64,000 nt of DNA from Anisakis pegreffii. Its lineage: Eukaryota > Nematoda > Chromadorea > Rhabditida > Anisakidae. Of this stretch, positions 61,801 through 64,000 are shown piece after piece. The notes below the pieces were generated by a model that ran no database searches, was not told where the DNA came from, and saw nothing but the letters and a program-made list of their open reading frames with translations. The position numbers and the translations under genes are program-made. Numbering within the stretch: the stretch's first letter is position 1; the number at the start of each line of letters is the position of its first letter. Location of the stretch: the NCBI GenBank assembly GCA_035041965.1, contig JAPYMA010002035.1, positions 1 to 64,000 on the forward strand. The letters run 5' to 3'.

Positions 61801-63439
61801 GGATTGGTTTCGCTTGATTTGGTAACTTTTCAAGATCAGCTTTATGACCTTTGGTTTGGCGAGTATGCTCGACAAAAGGAAGTGGGCAGTTCAGGTGAGT
61901 CGCATGCATATTCTCGTACCCATCAGGTTCTTCCCACTATCTTCTCCTGACTGAATCCTGACCGATTAAATCAACTGGTGGTTTCCATATTGTCTGTCGG
62001 ACAAATTTGGAATACATGCTTATTCATTTTATTGCATTCATCTATAAATGTGAATGACAATTAGTAGAAAGGTATGTAATGCTGATTCGCAGAGATGGGT
62101 AACACCGATAGTTTCCGCAGTTGCCTTGGATAGCGCTTAAGTGATCTACTTTTTTGTGAACGTTGCCGCTTCAGCGAAATGCACTTGCTATCTGTTCGTC
62201 CGCAAGTGAATGAACAGTTTTTCCATCAATCGAGGTATGTAAATACATAGTTCTGCTGTAACACTGCACTAAGTCCCAACCTGACCGTACTTATCCGAAT
62301 GGGTAGAAATAGAGCATTCAATAACACCTCCACTGTTTGATGTAATTCCACCCATAGCATTTCGTCTGAGCTTGCTAACGATAAGCCATTTGGAAACGAA
62401 CGTAAATTAATCAGACGGTTGATTTTAGAATCTTATTTATGAATGGGTATGTTGATCGTTGGTGATCGTCTCAAGGGACTGAGTTAGGCGGTACGATAAG
62501 ATCCAAACGATCCAGAATTTCAGACGAAATGCTTAACGTGTTGATGCTTAAAAAGGAGTGAGAAAGTGTAGTGTGAGCTGCTGCCAATTGACTGCTTTTC
62601 ATGTTTGAACTTTGGTGTCGTCGTTTAGTTATTTTCTCATTGTTGGAGCTTGTTTTATTATTGATTGGCGCTTATTGCTGGAATGATTATCTGTTGTTGG
62701 ATGATGCAATAAAACTTTTTAGCCGTTTAATGGCGTAATAAGATTTTTTCGCATGCAAATAAGTGGTGCAATTTCAAATTTTGACACAGGATTGCGAAGT
62801 AGCAATAGCGATAGCGAACCTGATTTTGCCTATGAATTATTCACGAAATACCTTACGAACCAATTTTCCTACGACGAACTAACTAATTGTTAATCAGCAG
62901 TTCAACGATAGCCTCTCGCTACTATTTTGGCGATAATAGCGATAATACGTTTTTTCGGCGGCCCAAACATTTTTTATCCCGGCGGATGAACGATAGCGAA
63001 CCTACTGTCCTTCAGTAGCGCGCCCATCTCTGCTGATTCGCATGGAAGCCAACCACACATAAATGATCAATGACGCACTTTTGAATGGAATGTATGCACT
63101 GGATAGGTACAGGTCAATTCTCTAATATAACATCAAGTGGCTTCTAATAAATCTGCGAGCGAATGTCAATCAATGACAGCAAACCCCGTAACATTGTCAG
63201 CATGTTGCGGGATCGGGAATTTCGGAGACCTCATCCTCGACTCTTCGTCCCCGCCTTTTTTGAACCGACTACATTTTCGGAGTGTCGACTGGAAATTTTC
63301 CACTACGGCTTTCTCCATCCACGACTTTTTTTGTCACCGCAACCGACTGCAGTGAACCGCTAGATATTCAGCTATTCACATTAAGCCGTCGATAACAACT
63401 AGAATGTCGATGTTTGAAGGATTCGAAAATATTTTTGTG
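58900..63439 (+). repeat. Segmental duplication, copy 2 (contains truncated EndoU gene C)
   Basis: Parallel to 48345-53060. It includes the GAACCCTTGCCAGCGAAAGC block (59118, matching 48558), all of EndoU exons 1-5 and the first 20 bp of exon 6. Homology stops abruptly after GTGGGC at about 63442, placing the breakpoint inside the exon 6 coding sequence. Confidence 0.9.
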
Positions 63440-63460
63440 GGCACAGCAATACGTAACTGA
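59549..63460 (+). pseudogene. EndoU gene C, truncated duplicate of gene A
   Basis: Exons 59549-59591, 60509-60665, 60894-60960, 61320-61455 and 61802-61894 have exactly the lengths of gene A exons 1-5 and keep open frames and splice signals. The signal peptide is MRLLQITLLAIAIR. Exon 6 starts at 63420 as GFENIFVG, then homology ends and the frame closes after TAIRN at 63460. The central and C-terminal EndoU regions are missing, so no nuclease is possible. The Asn in place of the first catalytic His is shared with A. A hAT element of 943 bp sits in the last intron. It could still make a secreted fragment of about 177 residues; since exons 1-5 show no stop, either the truncation is recent or the fragment is kept. 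Confidence 0.85.
62090..63032. mobile_element. hAT-type non-autonomous transposon, 943 bp, with 8-bp target duplication
   Basis: Ends CAGAGATGGG and CCCATCTCTG are perfect inverted repeats; CTGATTCG flanks both (62082-62089, 63033-63040). The paralogous site in copy 1 (near 52638, TTAGTCGCATGGGAGCC) is empty, so the insertion post-dates the duplication. The inside has AT-rich sequence with GATAGCGAACCT and GATAATAGCGATAA motifs; no transposase seen. Confidence 0.93.
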
Positions 63461-64000
63461 ACGAAGCACATGATTTGTGACATGTATTGCTCCTCGTCAG
63501 CTCGTGTCAGGCTCAGGCTGAAGCCCATGCTAAAGCTTAGGATGACATACAGGTTGAATTTGGACCAATCATAGTTTTCACAGTTTGTCGTTGCCCTCAT
63601 TTTAACTCTTTCGAGAGGATGTTTCCACCATTAAACCTTACCGCTCCATATAAACTGTAAAGTATCGATGAGCACTCTGCTCCGCCGTTTCGAATAACCA
63701 AATACACAACCTATAAGAAGTATTCGGTTGCAAATTAACCCCTCTTTAAGCTAAATGTAAGCCTGGACTTCAGCATAGCCCGACAGTAGGTCTAAATGAA
63801 TCAGCGTATGAGATTACACTGCTTCACTATGACTCCCAGCATGTAGCAGAATCTAACCGCAAGACCGAATCTTGTAAATTTGTGCTTTTCAACCACATCA
63901 TCTGAGAACCGACTACTTGGCAGGATGCCAGCATTAACAAAATTTAATAAATTTCAATTTCAGTTCATATAAGGTGAATTAGACCGAAGTTTGGATAGCA
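63461..64000. other. Right edge, no gene recognised
   Basis: After the duplication breakpoint the sequence matches nothing else in the window; no ORF with support. Confidence 0.4.

Overview
The window looks like nuclear DNA of an ascaridoid nematode (Ascaris, Toxocara, Anisakis or Baylisascaris type). It is AT-rich, its genes are small and split by introns with GT..AG ends and TTTCAG-like acceptors, and it carries an orthologue of the Ascaris afp-1 / C. elegans flp-18 neuropeptide gene. Four of its six encoded peptides are identical to published Ascaris peptides (AF3, AF4, AF13, AF20). The two that differ argue against A. suum itself. Most single-frame ORFs here are chance. The real genes only appear once exons are joined by splice sites and phase.

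Layout. 1-5975 is a tandem array of a 436-bp satellite entering from the left edge, with a decayed unit to about 6250. 10921-13751 (minus) is a complete six-exon cation diffusion facilitator gene of the DxxxD/DxxxD (manganese-like) type. 21716-26085 (plus) is flp-18/afp-1 in four exons. 28600-29741, 36905-37139, 39980-41046 and 62090-63032 are non-autonomous DNA transposons; the last three have intact 8-bp target duplications typical of hAT elements, and 13889-14270 is an older relative. 30621-43870 (plus) holds five small three-exon genes for secreted peptides that share one architecture (signal-peptide exon, phase-1 intron, body exon, phase-2 intron, very short last exon in most). I do not recognise the family. 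45129-47011 (minus) is a decayed Ty3/gypsy retrotransposon without reverse transcriptase.

49631-63460 (plus) is an EndoU (XendoU-type poly(U)-specific endoribonuclease) cluster. Gene A (49631-53962) is complete and secreted, but both catalytic histidines are asparagine and the catalytic lysine position is alanine. Gene B (54292-56529) keeps all three residues. Gene C (59549-63460) belongs to a segmental duplicate of A; it keeps exons 1-5 and is cut off inside exon 6. A hAT element entered the C copy after the duplication.

Together the right-hand half is an array of rapidly changing secreted products: an unclassified peptide family followed by an active/inactive EndoU set. The left-hand half has a conserved metal transporter and a conserved neuropeptide gene among long stretches in which I see no gene. 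A 22-nt sequence matching nematode spliced leader SL1 at 20 of 22 positions lies at 48381-48402, upstream of EndoU gene A.
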